Shown piece by piece: positions 27,918 to 35,654 of a stretch of DNA of 44,468 nucleotides (the stretch's first letter is position 1; every line of letters starts with the position of its first letter). Where the stretch lies: positions 1 to 44,468 of the forward strand of contig CAKZUE010000031.1 of assembly GCA_937920635.1 (NCBI GenBank). Direction: 5' to 3'. Origin of the DNA: an uncultured Bryobacteraceae bacterium. GTDB taxonomy: Bacteria; Acidobacteriota; Terriglobia; Bryobacterales; Bryobacteraceae. Made by a program: the position numbers and the translations under genes. The notes beneath the pieces are model-generated. The model ran no database searches and had not been told where the DNA came from. It saw only the letters and a list, made by a program, of their open reading frames with translations.

Positions 27918-29251
27918 CTCGAGCCTCCGTTGGTGAGGATGGCCGGCGCCGTCAGCTTTACCGGCTTCTTGATCACGGCCTTCGCCTCGCGGTTTTCCGG
28001 CGTCAGTTCGGGATCCTCGTGACAGCCGATGCAGCCCCGGTTCTCCTTCGGCCGCGCATAGACCCACGACGAGGCGCGCACCACCTGCCCGGCGCGGTCC
28101 ACGAGCTCCATCTTGAGCGGCGTGTTCGGCGGCACTTCCAGGTGGAAGGAGCCGTCATCCTCGATGCGCAGGTCGCCGATCTTCAGGGGATTGGCGGGCG
28201 AGCCGGTGAACACCCGCAGCCGCCATTCCTGGCCGGGGCGGATGCGGCCCGGCTGGTCGGTGGTGAAGACGCTCAAACAGTACAGGCGGCTCCAGCCTGC
28301 GTCCTCGATCACCACCGAGCCGCGCCCGTCCGGCTCCGGCCGCGGCAGGACTGCTTTGGCCTGCGTCGCGGCGGCCCCTGCTTTGACATAAACCGGAACT
28401 TTTGTTTTATTGGCCGGATGGAACCGGTACACGCCCGCGGGCGACTTCGCGTCCGCCTGCCACGAGACCAGCAGCCGCCCGCCGGGCAGAGCGGAAGGAG
28501 CGGAGAAAACCCCGTCGGCAGGCGCTGTGAGCGCGCGCTTCGTTTTCAGCGGGCGCGCCAGATCCACGGCTGCCAGCGTGCCCGGTCCTTCCACAAACAC
28601 AAGCCGCCCGTCCAGCGTGGCTGCCGGATCGCGCAGGCTCTCTCCGGGCACAAAGAGCGAGTAGTCCGTGCCATCGAGATTCACCGCCATCAACTGCGCG
28701 CGCGGCCCCTGCTTCGATGAGAAGACCATCATGCCGTCGGGCAGCATCGCCGGACCGGATTCTTCCCACGGAGTGAAGGTGATGCGCTGCCGGAGCGTGC
28801 CGTCCAGCTTCACCGTGTACAGGGCGCCGCCGGAGACGAACGCCGCCTGCGGCCACGGGTCGGGAATGTCCAGGCTGAAAATCCGCGATTGATAGACCGG
28901 CTGGCGGCAGTCCGTGCCCATGCGCGTGAGCTGCCGGACAGCCCCGCTGGCCAGCGTCATCTCGTAAATCTGCCACGGCTCGCCCGCGGTCTTCTTTCCC
29001 GCGAATAGGATGCGCTTCGCGTCCCAGGAGACATCGGGCTCGGCGGCAGCGAAAAAGCCCTGCGTCAGCACCCGCGCGGCGCCGCCAGGCTCCACCAGAA
29101 CCAGCCGTGGCTGCCCGCCCGCTGGCGTCTCGGTCAGGACGACGGAATAACGCGCCGCCGCCCCGGCCCCGGTCTGTCCAGCCAGCCCGGTCGCCGCGAG
29201 CAGACCCGCCACGAGCACAGCAGACCCGAAACTCCCCTTTGCATTCCGCAC
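27914..29251 (-). CDS. Secreted WD40-like propeller with one heme-c site (hydrazine-synthase-alpha-like)
   Basis: 445 residues, GTG start, signal peptide of about 25 residues. The centre is a TolB/WD40-type propeller (EPDVSWDAKRILFAGKKTAG, SGPAMLPDGMMVFSSKQGPRAQLMAVNLDGTD). Near the C terminus a beta-sandwich stretch (DGSFHLEVPPNTPLKMELVDRAG) leads to NRGCIGCHEDPELTPENR with one CxxCH (C407, C410, H411). This domain order and the WVYARPKENRGCIGCHE ending resemble the propeller-plus-heme part of hydrazine synthase alpha subunits and their many relatives in Planctomycetes and Acidobacteriota. Hydrazine synthesis itself is not implied, since no anammox genes are present. It is the first gene of the operon. 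Confidence 0.75.
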   Translation of the reverse strand: MRNAKGSFGSAVLVAGLLAATGLAGQTGAGAAARYSVVLTETPAGGQPRLVLVEPGGAARVLTQGFFAAAEPDVSWDAKRILFAGKKTAGEPWQIYEMTLASGAVRQLTRMGTDCRQPVYQSRIFSLDIPDPWPQAAFVSGGALYTVKLDGTLRQRITFTPWEESGPAMLPDGMMVFSSKQGPRAQLMAVNLDGTDYSLFVPGESLRDPAATLDGRLVFVEGPGTLAAVDLARPLKTKRALTAPADGVFSAPSALPGGRLLVSWQADAKSPAGVYRFHPANKTKVPVYVKAGAAATQAKAVLPRPEPDGRGSVVIEDAGWSRLYCLSVFTTDQPGRIRPGQEWRLRVFTGSPANPLKIGDLRIEDDGSFHLEVPPNTPLKMELVDRAGQVVRASSWVYARPKENRGCIGCHEDPELTPENREAKAVIKKPVKLTAPAILTNGGSR

Positions 29252-29259
29252 TGAGAGAC

Positions 29260-29288
29260 AGTTTATGGGGAAACAATCGCCAAACCAA
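29260..29288 (-). promoter_or_regulatory. Putative promoter of the multiheme/propeller operon
   Basis: On the minus strand TTGGTT (29283-29288) and TAAACT (29260-29265) are spaced by exactly 17 bases. The -10 ends 8 bases before the GTG start of the first operon gene, so the transcript would have a leader of about 0-3 bases. No Shine-Dalgarno is present between them. No repressor dyad is obvious around it. Confidence 0.5.
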
Positions 29289-29375
29289 TACGCGCGGAAT
29301 GCTACTCAGATTCCATTAGAAGGATTTGCGCGGCAGCGTCAGAATGCGCCACAATCCACGGCGGGCGGCTGGGGT

Positions 29376-30359
29376 TCAGTAGGCCCCGCATTCCATCAGC
29401 GCCCGCACTTCTGCCGGGTCGTTCGTCTTGCCGAGAATGACGGCCAGGCGGATCCGCGCTTTGGCGGCGTTCAGAGTGCCCGCAAACAGAACGCCGCGCT
29501 GCCGGAGGTCGTGCCCGCTGCCCTCGTAGCCGTAAATGTCGAGCACGCGCCCGTGGGCGCAGCGGGTGGCGATGACGACTGGCAGCCCGGCGTCGATGGC
29601 CCGCTGGATGGCTGGCACCGCCTGCGGAGTGACATTGCCGCGGCCGGTGCCTTCGATCACGATTCCCCGCGCGCCGTTTTCCCGGGCGAAGTCGATGAAG
29701 CGGCCGTCCGCGCCCGCGCACATCGTGACCAGATCAACACGCGTTTCGATCCGCGGCCCGTCAATCACCACCCGGTCGATCAGGCGGCGCCCGAAAATGA
29801 CGCGGTCTACATCGACCAGCCCGAGCGGACCGAAAACGGGGCTCTGGAAGGTCTCCAATTGCTGGGTGTCGGTCTTGGTAGCCTCGCTGGCGGCATGGAT
29901 CATCTGGTTCAGCACGACAAACACGCCTTGCCCGCGCGCCTGCGGACTCAGCACGGTGCGGATGGCGGCGGAGAGATTGGCCGGCCCGTCGAACCCCGGC
30001 TCGCTCACCGTGCGCATGGCCCCCACAACGGCCACCGGCTTCGGCGAGATGTGGCGCAGGTCGAGAAGATAGGCCGTCTCTTCCAGCGTGTCGGTGCCGT
30101 GCGTGACCACAGCTCCGGCCACATCTTCGCGCGCGAGTTCGCGGCGCAGAATCTCGCTGACCTCCCACATCCGCTCCAGCGTCATGTGCGGGCCGGGGTA
30201 CTGGCCGTACTCGATGACGTCGAGCTCCGCCAGCGACAGCAGCGCCGGGTCGTGCTCCAGCAGTGCCCGGGCGCCGAGAGCGGGCACGGCGGCGCCCACC
30301 GCCGGGTCGTACCGCATCCCGATGGTCCCGCCGGTGAACAGAATCAGCACGCGCGGCAT
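29376..30359 (-). CDS. L-asparaginase, type I
   Basis: 327-residue amidohydrolase converting asparagine to aspartate and ammonia. Both catalytic threonine motifs are intact: ILFTGGTIGM near the N terminus and VVTHGTDTLEETAYLL around residue 90. There is no signal peptide, which favours the cytoplasmic type I rather than the periplasmic type II. It is on the same strand as the multiheme operon but upstream of it, with 124 bases and a separate promoter between, so it is probably an independent unit. A GACAAT lies 10 bases before the ATG. Confidence 0.92.
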   Translation of the reverse strand: MPRVLILFTGGTIGMRYDPAVGAAVPALGARALLEHDPALLSLAELDVIEYGQYPGPHMTLERMWEVSEILRRELAREDVAGAVVTHGTDTLEETAYLLDLRHISPKPVAVVGAMRTVSEPGFDGPANLSAAIRTVLSPQARGQGVFVVLNQMIHAASEATKTDTQQLETFQSPVFGPLGLVDVDRVIFGRRLIDRVVIDGPRIETRVDLVTMCAGADGRFIDFARENGARGIVIEGTGRGNVTPQAVPAIQRAIDAGLPVVIATRCAHGRVLDIYGYEGSGHDLRQRGVLFAGTLNAAKARIRLAVILGKTNDPAEVRALMECGAY

Positions 30360-30431
30360 GGCACTCTCGATTGTCGCGCCTTCCTGGCCATGCTGGAATG
30401 AGATTCCGCGCGGGGAAGCCCCACTATTTCC

Positions 30432-30725
30432 GTGGTGGCAGTTCCCGTCAGAGTTGCGGAACCGCTCGAACCAGGCGTCTTCGCCCGCCTGCTGCGCGCC
30501 GTCTGCCCCGCCTGCGGGGGCGCGCGTGCTGTCCGGTCACGGCGCAGAACACTGGCAGATCACCTGCTGGGCGTGGTTGGCCTGCGCCCCTTCCGGTGCA
30601 CGTCGTGCCGCTGGAGGTTCCACGCCTGGCCTTCCCTGCGGCTGCTGGCCCTCCCTGTTCGCGCGCCAGGCGCTCCAGACAGGCTTCGCAGCGCTACGCG
30701 CCCGGAATCCACTGGCAGGAGTTGA
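30432..30725 (+). CDS. Small zinc-ribbon protein, unknown function
   Basis: 97 residues, GTG start. Two CxxC pairs, CPACG (about residue 25) and CTSC (about residue 56), flank a basic stretch, RSRRRTLADHLLGVVGLRPFRCTSCRWRFH. The LRPFRCxxCxxRFH ending is a pattern I have seen in short Acidobacteriota proteins annotated only as zinc ribbons. The last about 25 residues look less conserved. No signal peptide. The -35 box of the next gene lies within its last codons. It could bind nucleic acid; nothing shows a partner. Confidence 0.55.
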   Translation: MVAVPVRVAEPLEPGVFARLLRAVCPACGGARAVRSRRRTLADHLLGVVGLRPFRCTSCRWRFHAWPSLRLLALPVRAPGAPDRLRSATRPESTGRS

Positions 30726-30749
30726 CATCCGGCCGCGGAGGAGTAGACT
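30722..30749 (+). promoter_or_regulatory. Promoter of the PEP-CTERM gene
   Basis: A consensus -35 TTGACA (30722-30727) is followed after 16 bases by -10 TAGACT (30744-30749). The ATG is at 30759, so transcription from the usual +1 (about 30755-30757) leaves a leader of only 2-4 bases. The AGGAG at 30750-30754 would then lie upstream of +1 and outside the mRNA. Confidence 0.6.
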
Positions 30750-30758
30750 AGGAGTGCT

Positions 30759-31313
30759 ATGACCTGGAGGAGACTAGTACTACTAATCCTTGCCTGTTGC
30801 GTTGCCCTGCCTGTTGGCGCCGTTCCCATCATCTACACCGCCACCCTTTTCGACGGGATCCCTGTGATTGGAACCATCAGCCAGCCGAATGGACAGCCGA
30901 GCAACCCCGTGGGCGCAGTGTATTACGCTTTCTATGCGACAGCGGGCGCTTCCGTCACGGTGACCGGGGCGCGTCTTTCTGGCCCCTACGATATGTCTTT
31001 CTGGGTGCTGCCAGGCCTTTACGCGGACACGGATGTCTTTGGCGGCAACCTCGGCGGCTCCGGGGCCTTCGGTTTCGGCGACGACCAGCTCCCTCCAAAC
31101 ATCCCCGGACCCTACGGTGATCCACAGGTCAGTTTCGTCGCGCCTTACCCTGGCTTCTACACGGTGGCTGTGACCAACTTCGCCAGCAACGGAACGCCGC
31201 CTTACCAATTCCGCTTGACGGCGACGGGAATCGCCTTGGCCGAAATTCCCGAGCCCGGCGCGTTCACGCTTGTGGGCCTGGGACTGCTTGCCCTGGCCGC
31301 CCGGCGCCGGTAG
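30759..31313 (+). CDS. PEP-CTERM sorting-domain secreted protein
   Basis: 184 residues with a signal peptide ending near VGAVP and a C-terminal IPEPGAFTLVGLGLLALAARRR: the PEP motif, a hydrophobic helix and a basic tail. This is the sorting signal recognised by exosortase, which removes the tail and passes the protein to the surface, often together with exopolysaccharide. The body is beta-rich and aromatic (VYYAFYATAGASVTVTGARLSGPYDMSFWVLPG), resembling prepeptidase-like domains. No exosortase gene is in view. The glycosylphosphotransferase at 0.9 kb may belong to the same wider export system, but this is only a guess. Confidence 0.82.
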   Translation: MTWRRLVLLILACCVALPVGAVPIIYTATLFDGIPVIGTISQPNGQPSNPVGAVYYAFYATAGASVTVTGARLSGPYDMSFWVLPGLYADTDVFGGNLGGSGAFGFGDDQLPPNIPGPYGDPQVSFVAPYPGFYTVAVTNFASNGTPPYQFRLTATGIALAEIPEPGAFTLVGLGLLALAARRR

Positions 31314-31521
31314 GCGGCCAGCCTGATTCTCACAATGGACATAGGGGGGATGAGTGCGTCCTGCCGCTATGATGGCGCGCCAGCCAGCCCGTGCCGAATC
31401 CCCCCGATAAAAAATATCGATTTGTATTCATTCCGCACCCACCGCATAATGCTTCTAAGTCTGGAACAAGCCCCGCCTGAGCGGCACTTCGTGATTTAGT
31501 TCCGCATCCTCCAGACCCCTG

Positions 31522-31584
31522 CTCGCCGGGCAAGCAGTGTCGCCCCAACGGCGAGTCCGATCCCCGAGAAAACGAGGTACGGAC
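31522..31584 (+). promoter_or_regulatory. Possible structured 5' leader of the porin gene
   Basis: Two stems fit back to back: CTCGCCG (31522-31528) with CGGCGAG (31549-31555), and GTCCG (31555-31559) with CGGAC (31580-31584). The second would enclose the likely ribosome-binding GAGG at 31574-31577, two bases before the porin ATG at 31587. I recognise no known riboswitch class. The AT-rich stretch 31409-31440 upstream may hold the promoter. The rest of 31314-31521 shows nothing else. Confidence 0.3.
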
Positions 31585-31586
31585 CC

Positions 31587-32723
31587 ATGCGGAACAGGTG
31601 TGTCTTCACGCTCTTGCTGTCGCTGTGCGCAGCCGCCCAGACTCCAGCTCCCGAAACGGCGCCCGCCCCGGCTTCGCTCCCCGATGCGTTCGCCTGGAAG
31701 CGGCTGCAAATCAGCGGCTACGTCGATTCTTTCTACGACGTCAACTACAACCACCCGCCGGGGCGCACGTCCCAGCTCCAGGCGTTCAACTTCACCGCCG
31801 ACAAGTGGAGCCTGGCCAGCGCCACGGCTTCCATTCAATCGGCGCCCGCGCCGGTGGGTTTCCGGGTGGACGTGGGCATGGGGCGCGTCTACGACGCCTT
31901 CTGGCTGAGCGAAACGTCGCACGACGGCTGGTCCCGCCATCTGCTGAACGCCTATGTCAGCCTCAAGCCCGCCGCCTGGCACGGCGTGCAGCTCGACTTC
32001 GGCAAGTTCGTCACCAGCGCCGGCGCCGAGGTCACCGAAAGCCATCTCAACTGGAACTACTCGCGCAGCCTGCTGTTCGCCTTCGGTCCCTACTATCACA
32101 CGGGGCTGCGCGCCTCCGTGCCGGTGGGGGAGCGCTGGACGGTGGGCGGAGCGCTCGTCACCGGCTGGAACACGGTTCGTGACAACAACACCGGCAAGAC
32201 GATGGGATTCACGAGCACGGGGTCTTTTGGCTGGGTTTCGATCTCGAACACTTACTACACCGGCCCCGAGAACACCGGCGCCAACCGCGGCTGGCGCAAC
32301 TTCTACGACTCGGTGGTGACGGTGAACCCCTCGTCCCGGGTTTCGATGTATTTCAACTTCGACGCTGGCAACAACCGCGCTCCGGCGGCGCCATCTTCGA
32401 CATTCTGGGGCGTGGCGGGCGCCGGGCGGATTACCCTGTCGCGGAACGTCGCGCTAACGCCACGGCTCGAATACTACAGCGACCGCGACGGCTTCTGGAC
32501 GGGCGCGCCGAACTCGTTCCGCGAGTTCACCCTCACTGCGGAGTCGAAGCTGAACGACAGCCTGATCTCGCGGCTGGAGTTCCGCAGGGACTGGTCGAGC
32601 CAGCCGTTCTTCCAGCAACAGGCAGGGCCCGCGCTCGCCCGGCGCCAGACGATGCTCGTTGCCGGAGTGATGATTGTCCTGTCGCCGCGGCTGCTCGATT
32701 TCACCAGGACCAGCGGCAGGTAG
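31587..32723 (+). CDS. Outer-membrane porin, BBP2 / OmpL-like beta-barrel
   Basis: 378-residue secreted protein with a signal peptide (MRNRCVFTLLLSLCAAAQ). It matches the putative beta-barrel porin-2 family (BBP2, Pfam PF07642): ISGYVDSFYDVNYNHPPGR near the N terminus, VGMGRVYDAFWLSE, an AYVSLKPAAWHGVQLDFGKFVTSAGAEV segment, GFWTGAPNSFREFTLTAESKLNDSLISRLEFRRDWSS and a last strand MLVAGVMIVLS. The family forms porins for small hydrophilic solutes; the substrate is unknown. The ATG follows GAGG at a 9-base spacing. A possible structured leader precedes it. Confidence 0.85.
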   Translation: MRNRCVFTLLLSLCAAAQTPAPETAPAPASLPDAFAWKRLQISGYVDSFYDVNYNHPPGRTSQLQAFNFTADKWSLASATASIQSAPAPVGFRVDVGMGRVYDAFWLSETSHDGWSRHLLNAYVSLKPAAWHGVQLDFGKFVTSAGAEVTESHLNWNYSRSLLFAFGPYYHTGLRASVPVGERWTVGGALVTGWNTVRDNNTGKTMGFTSTGSFGWVSISNTYYTGPENTGANRGWRNFYDSVVTVNPSSRVSMYFNFDAGNNRAPAAPSSTFWGVAGAGRITLSRNVALTPRLEYYSDRDGFWTGAPNSFREFTLTAESKLNDSLISRLEFRRDWSSQPFFQQQAGPALARRQTMLVAGVMIVLSPRLLDFTRTSGR

Positions 32724-32792
32724 AGCGGCTTTGCGGGGCCGCCCATGCCCCGGTCTGCGCGGGCTAGACTCAGAAGGAGAGGAACTCATCCC

Positions 32793-33740
32793 ATGAGCGG
32801 CCCATCGCCGGACCAGATTGCCGAGATCGAGCGGCAGATCGCGCAACTGCAAATGAAGTCGACGGGCGATCACGCCCGTCTGGAGGAGTTGCAGCAGCAG
32901 TTGCGCTCGTTGCGCGGCGAGCAGGGCATCAACCTCGCCTGGCAGCGTGTCAAGCTGGCGCGGCACCCCAAGCGCCCGCATTCGCTCGATTACATCCAGC
33001 GGATCATGCCGGACTTCACCGAAATCCACGGCGACCGCTGCTTCGGCGACGACCCGGCCATCGTGACCGGATTCGGAACGCTCGCCGGTGGCGAGCCGGC
33101 GATGATCATCGGCCAGCAGAAGGGGCGCGACACCAAGCAGAAGCTGTACCGCAACTTCGGCATGCCGAAGCCCGAGGGCTACCGCAAAGCGATGCGCGTG
33201 ATGGAACTGGCGGCCAAGTTCCGGCGCCCGGTCATCACGTTCCTCGACACTCCCGGCGCCTACCCGGGCATCGACGCCGAGGAGCGCGGGCAGGCGGAGG
33301 CGATCGCCTGGAACCTGCGCGAGATGTCGCGGCTGGCCTCGCCGGTCATCGTAATCGTGATCGGAGAAGGCGGCTCGGGCGGCGCGCTGGCGCTGGGCAT
33401 CGGCAACAAAGTGTTGATGCTGGAAAACGCGATTTACAGCGTCATCAGCCCGGAGAGCTGCGCGGCGATCATCTATCGCGACGCCAGCAAAGGCGAGCGC
33501 GCCGCATCGGCGCTGAAGCTGACCGCGCCCGACCTGCTGCGGCTGGAGCTGATCGATGGAATCATCCCCGAGCCGGGCGAAGGGGCGCACGAAGACTACG
33601 ACCGCGCGGCGGAGTTCCTGTTGCAGGCCCTGAACGCCTCCATCGCCGAGCTGAAAGGCATGGCGCCGGAACAACTCATCGCCCATCGTGTGGAGAAGTT
33701 CCGCCGCATGGGCAACTTCTTCACCGAGGCGACGGCGTGA
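32793..33740 (+). CDS. accA: Acetyl-CoA carboxylase carboxyltransferase subunit alpha
   Basis: AccA, 315 residues, forms the carboxyltransferase with AccD and transfers CO2 from carboxybiotin to acetyl-CoA to make malonyl-CoA for fatty acid synthesis. Diagnostic segments: ARHPKRPHSLDYIQRIMPDFTEIHGDR, GRDTKQKLYRNFGMPKPEGYRKAMR, ITFLDTPGAYPGIDAEERGQAEAIA, IGEGGSGGALALGIGNKVLMLE and YSVISPESCAAI. The start is ATG at 32793 after AGGAGAGG; the open frame extends to 32745 without homology. TAGACT lies 22 bases upstream. Its end overlaps the next small gene by four bases (GTGA). accD is not in the window. Confidence 0.97.
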   Translation: MSGPSPDQIAEIERQIAQLQMKSTGDHARLEELQQQLRSLRGEQGINLAWQRVKLARHPKRPHSLDYIQRIMPDFTEIHGDRCFGDDPAIVTGFGTLAGGEPAMIIGQQKGRDTKQKLYRNFGMPKPEGYRKAMRVMELAAKFRRPVITFLDTPGAYPGIDAEERGQAEAIAWNLREMSRLASPVIVIVIGEGGSGGALALGIGNKVLMLENAIYSVISPESCAAIIYRDASKGERAASALKLTAPDLLRLELIDGIIPEPGEGAHEDYDRAAEFLLQALNASIAELKGMAPEQLIAHRVEKFRRMGNFFTEATA

Positions 33741-34009
33741 ATCCGCGCAAGCTGGCCTTCCTGGCGGTCACGGGCTTCCTGCTGCTGGCCGGCATCATGA
33801 CCTGGATGATGCTCTCCGGGCGCCGCCACCGCGTGGAAGTCTGCATCGAGTACCGCGGCCAGACGGCATGCCGGACCGCCGCCGGGCCGACGCCCGAAGA
33901 CGCTCTGCGGGCGGCGACGGACAACGCCTGCGCGCTGCTGGCCTCCGGGATGACCGACACCATGCAGTGCGGGCGCACGCCGCCGAAGAGCGTGCGGAAT
34001 CTCGACTAG
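33737..34009 (+). CDS. Small membrane-anchored hypothetical protein
   Basis: 90 residues, GTG start overlapping the accA stop by four bases, so translation is coupled. Residues about 8-28 form one transmembrane helix (LAFLAVTGFLLLAGIMTWMML). The rest is a small outside domain with four cysteines (VCIEYRGQTACRTAAG, DNACALLASGMTDTMQCG) that could form two disulfides. I do not recognise the family. The coupling to accA may only reflect efficient packing rather than a role in fatty acid synthesis. Confidence 0.65.
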   Translation: MNPRKLAFLAVTGFLLLAGIMTWMMLSGRRHRVEVCIEYRGQTACRTAAGPTPEDALRAATDNACALLASGMTDTMQCGRTPPKSVRNLD

Positions 34010-34020
34010 CGGCGCGCCGC

Positions 34021-35031
34021 TTACCAGCCCGCGCCGCGCGTCTTCGTCTTCACCCGGCACAGATACATGTCCGCCGTGATGTAGAGCGTCGAACCATCGT
34101 CGCCCCAGGCGACATTGGCCGTGGCCTCGCCGGTATCGATCCGCCCCAGGCGCTTCCCGCCGGGCGCATAGATGTGCACGCCTCCCGGTCCGGTGGCCCA
34201 CAGGTTGCCGTGCGCGTCCACCTTCAGTCCGTCTGGCAGTCCCGGCAATTCGCGGCTCACCATCGCCGTCACATCGGCGAACACCCGGCCTGCGCCCAGC
34301 GTGCCGTCGTCCTTCACGGGATAAGCCATCCAGATGGCGCGCTTCGCATCGCTGTTGGCGACGTACAGGATCTTCTCGTCGGGCGAGAAGCCGATGCCGT
34401 TGGGCCGGCTGAGTTCGGCGGTCAGCAGCGTGAGGCTGCCGTTGGACCAGCGGTAGACGCCGCAGAAATCCAGCTCGCGGCGCGGGTCGTTCCACTGTTT
34501 GGGCAGACCGTAGGCAGGATCGGTAAAGTACAGGTCGCCGTTGGACTTCAGCGTGCCGTCGTTGGGGCTGTTCAGCCGCTTGCCCAGATACCGGTCCGCC
34601 AGCGTGACCTTGCCCCCGTCGGGATCCATGCGCGCCACCCGCCGGTCCCCATGTTCCATCAGAATGAGCCGCCCCTGCGCGTCGATCACCAGGCCGTTGC
34701 TGCCGGGCTCGCGCCCGTATTCGGCGGCGCCGGTGTAGCCGGAGGGTTTCAGGAACAGCTCGATGCCGCGCTCATGGGTCCATTTATAGATGGAGTTCCG
34801 CGGAATGTCGGAAAACAGCAGGAAGCCTCCTTTGCGGTCCCACACAGGGCCTTCCGACCATTCGAAGCCCATGGCGAGGACTTCGATCCGCGCATCGGCT
34901 GGCAGCAGTGCGTCGAGACGCGGGTCTTCTCGGACAATCCGGCCAAGTACCGGGTAGGATCTGGGCGGCTGGCCCCAGCAGACCGGAGCCAGGACGAAAA
35001 TCAGCAGAGAAATCAGACAGTTCCTTCGCAT
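34021..35031 (-). CDS. SMP-30/gluconolactonase-family secreted protein
   Basis: 336 residues with a signal peptide (MRRNCLISLLIFVLAPVCWG). It has the six-bladed SMP-30/regucalcin propeller: EGPVWDRKGGFLLFSDIPRNSIYKW, GSNGLVIDAQGRLILMEHGDRRVARMD, LNSPNDGTLKSNGDLYFTDPAYGL, RPNGIGFSPDEKILYVANSD and PDGLKVDAHGNLWATGPGG. The metal-binding glutamate, asparagine and aspartate positions (SEGP, NSPND, PDGL) are present, so lactone hydrolysis of a sugar acid is plausible. ATG at 35031 is chosen because the signal peptide starts there; TAGAAT lies 10 bases upstream. It converges with the accA unit. Confidence 0.88.
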   Translation of the reverse strand: MRRNCLISLLIFVLAPVCWGQPPRSYPVLGRIVREDPRLDALLPADARIEVLAMGFEWSEGPVWDRKGGFLLFSDIPRNSIYKWTHERGIELFLKPSGYTGAAEYGREPGSNGLVIDAQGRLILMEHGDRRVARMDPDGGKVTLADRYLGKRLNSPNDGTLKSNGDLYFTDPAYGLPKQWNDPRRELDFCGVYRWSNGSLTLLTAELSRPNGIGFSPDEKILYVANSDAKRAIWMAYPVKDDGTLGAGRVFADVTAMVSRELPGLPDGLKVDAHGNLWATGPGGVHIYAPGGKRLGRIDTGEATANVAWGDDGSTLYITADMYLCRVKTKTRGAGW

Positions 35032-35144
35032 GGCGCCCTCCATTCTACCGGCGGCGGGGCCGGAGCGCGAGCCGATTCCGGGAGAACGCGGCCGGACGGT
35101 GAGGTGCAATTCTGCGTTTCACGTCAAATTTTCCTTTCCAATGC

Positions 35145-35163
35145 TTGACAGGTCTGGTATGCT
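35145..35163 (+). promoter_or_regulatory. Candidate promoter elements of the RRM gene
   Basis: An extended -10 (TGG-TATGCT, hexamer at 35158-35163) and a consensus-like TTGACA (35145-35150) lie close together, too near to serve as one pair. TTTCCA at 35135-35140 would give a 17-base spacing to TATGCT. Either choice leaves a leader of about 100 bases before the GTG at 35280, as is common for cold-inducible RNA-binding proteins. Confidence 0.3.
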
Positions 35164-35279
35164 GAGAGCGTATTTTGATCGTCCGCGTCTGTTAGGATCG
35201 AGTCTGGCCTCCGTGGTATCCCCCCTGTCCGAACTCCCCTGATCGCACGGCCGCAGTCGAAATACGAAGGAGTGTCTGA

Positions 35280-35612
35280 GTGAAGAATATTTTCGTTGGA
35301 AACTTGAGCTTTAACTCGAGTGAAGATGCCATTCGTGGCTTGTTTGAGAACTATGGGACCGTGGACCGCGTGAGCATCATCACGGACCGGGATACGGGCC
35401 GCAGCCGCGGCTTCGCCTTCGTTGAGATGTCGAACGACGAGGAAGCCGAGCGCGCGATCAACGCGCTGAATGGCATGGATTTCGGCGGCCGGAAGCTCAA
35501 TGTGAATGAAGCTCGCCCGCGCGAGGAGCGTTCGTTCGGTGGCGGCGGTGGCGGCCGTGGCGGCTACGGTGGCGGTGGTGGCGGCGGACGCCGGCGCGAA
35601 CCCCGCTGGTAA
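35280..35612 (+). CDS. Glycine-rich RRM RNA-binding protein
   Basis: 110 residues. One RNA-recognition motif fills residues 1-80: RNP2 is IFVGNL (4-9), RNP1 is RGFAFVEM (43-50). A glycine/arginine-rich tail follows ([14 protein letters not shown], then RRREPRW). This matches the bacterial Rbp family known from cyanobacteria and other phyla, where members bind RNA and are often cold-induced. The GTG start has AAGGAG at a 7-base spacing. The long leader and a strong hairpin after the stop mark it as a single-gene unit. Confidence 0.93.
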   Translation: MKNIFVGNLSFNSSEDAIRGLFENYGTVDRVSIITDRDTGRSRGFAFVEMSNDEEAERAINALNGMDFGGRKLNVNEARPREERSFGGGGGGRGGYGGGGGGGRRREPRW

Positions 35613-35626
35613 CATTTCTGTCCATT

Positions 35627-35654
35627 TGCGGGCCGGCGTCTGCTGACACGCCGG
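35627..35654 (+). terminator. Strong hairpin after the RRM gene
   Basis: A perfect 10-bp stem (GGGCCGGCGT at 35627-35636 with ACGCCGGCCC at 35645-35654) encloses an 8-base loop, 14 bases after the RRM stop. The following sequence is pyrimidine-rich but lacks a continuous T run, so termination is probable rather than certain. Confidence 0.55.

Noticed and set aside
27914-29251. Hydrazine synthesis or anammox metabolism
   Set aside because: Only an alpha-like propeller/heme protein is present. There are no beta/gamma subunits or hydrazine dehydrogenase, and such relatives are widespread outside anammox bacteria.
31441-31584. Known riboswitch (c-di-GMP, cobalamin, ZTP, fluoride) before the porin gene
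   Set aside because: I compared the conserved cores I remember and none fits. Only generic stems can be drawn.
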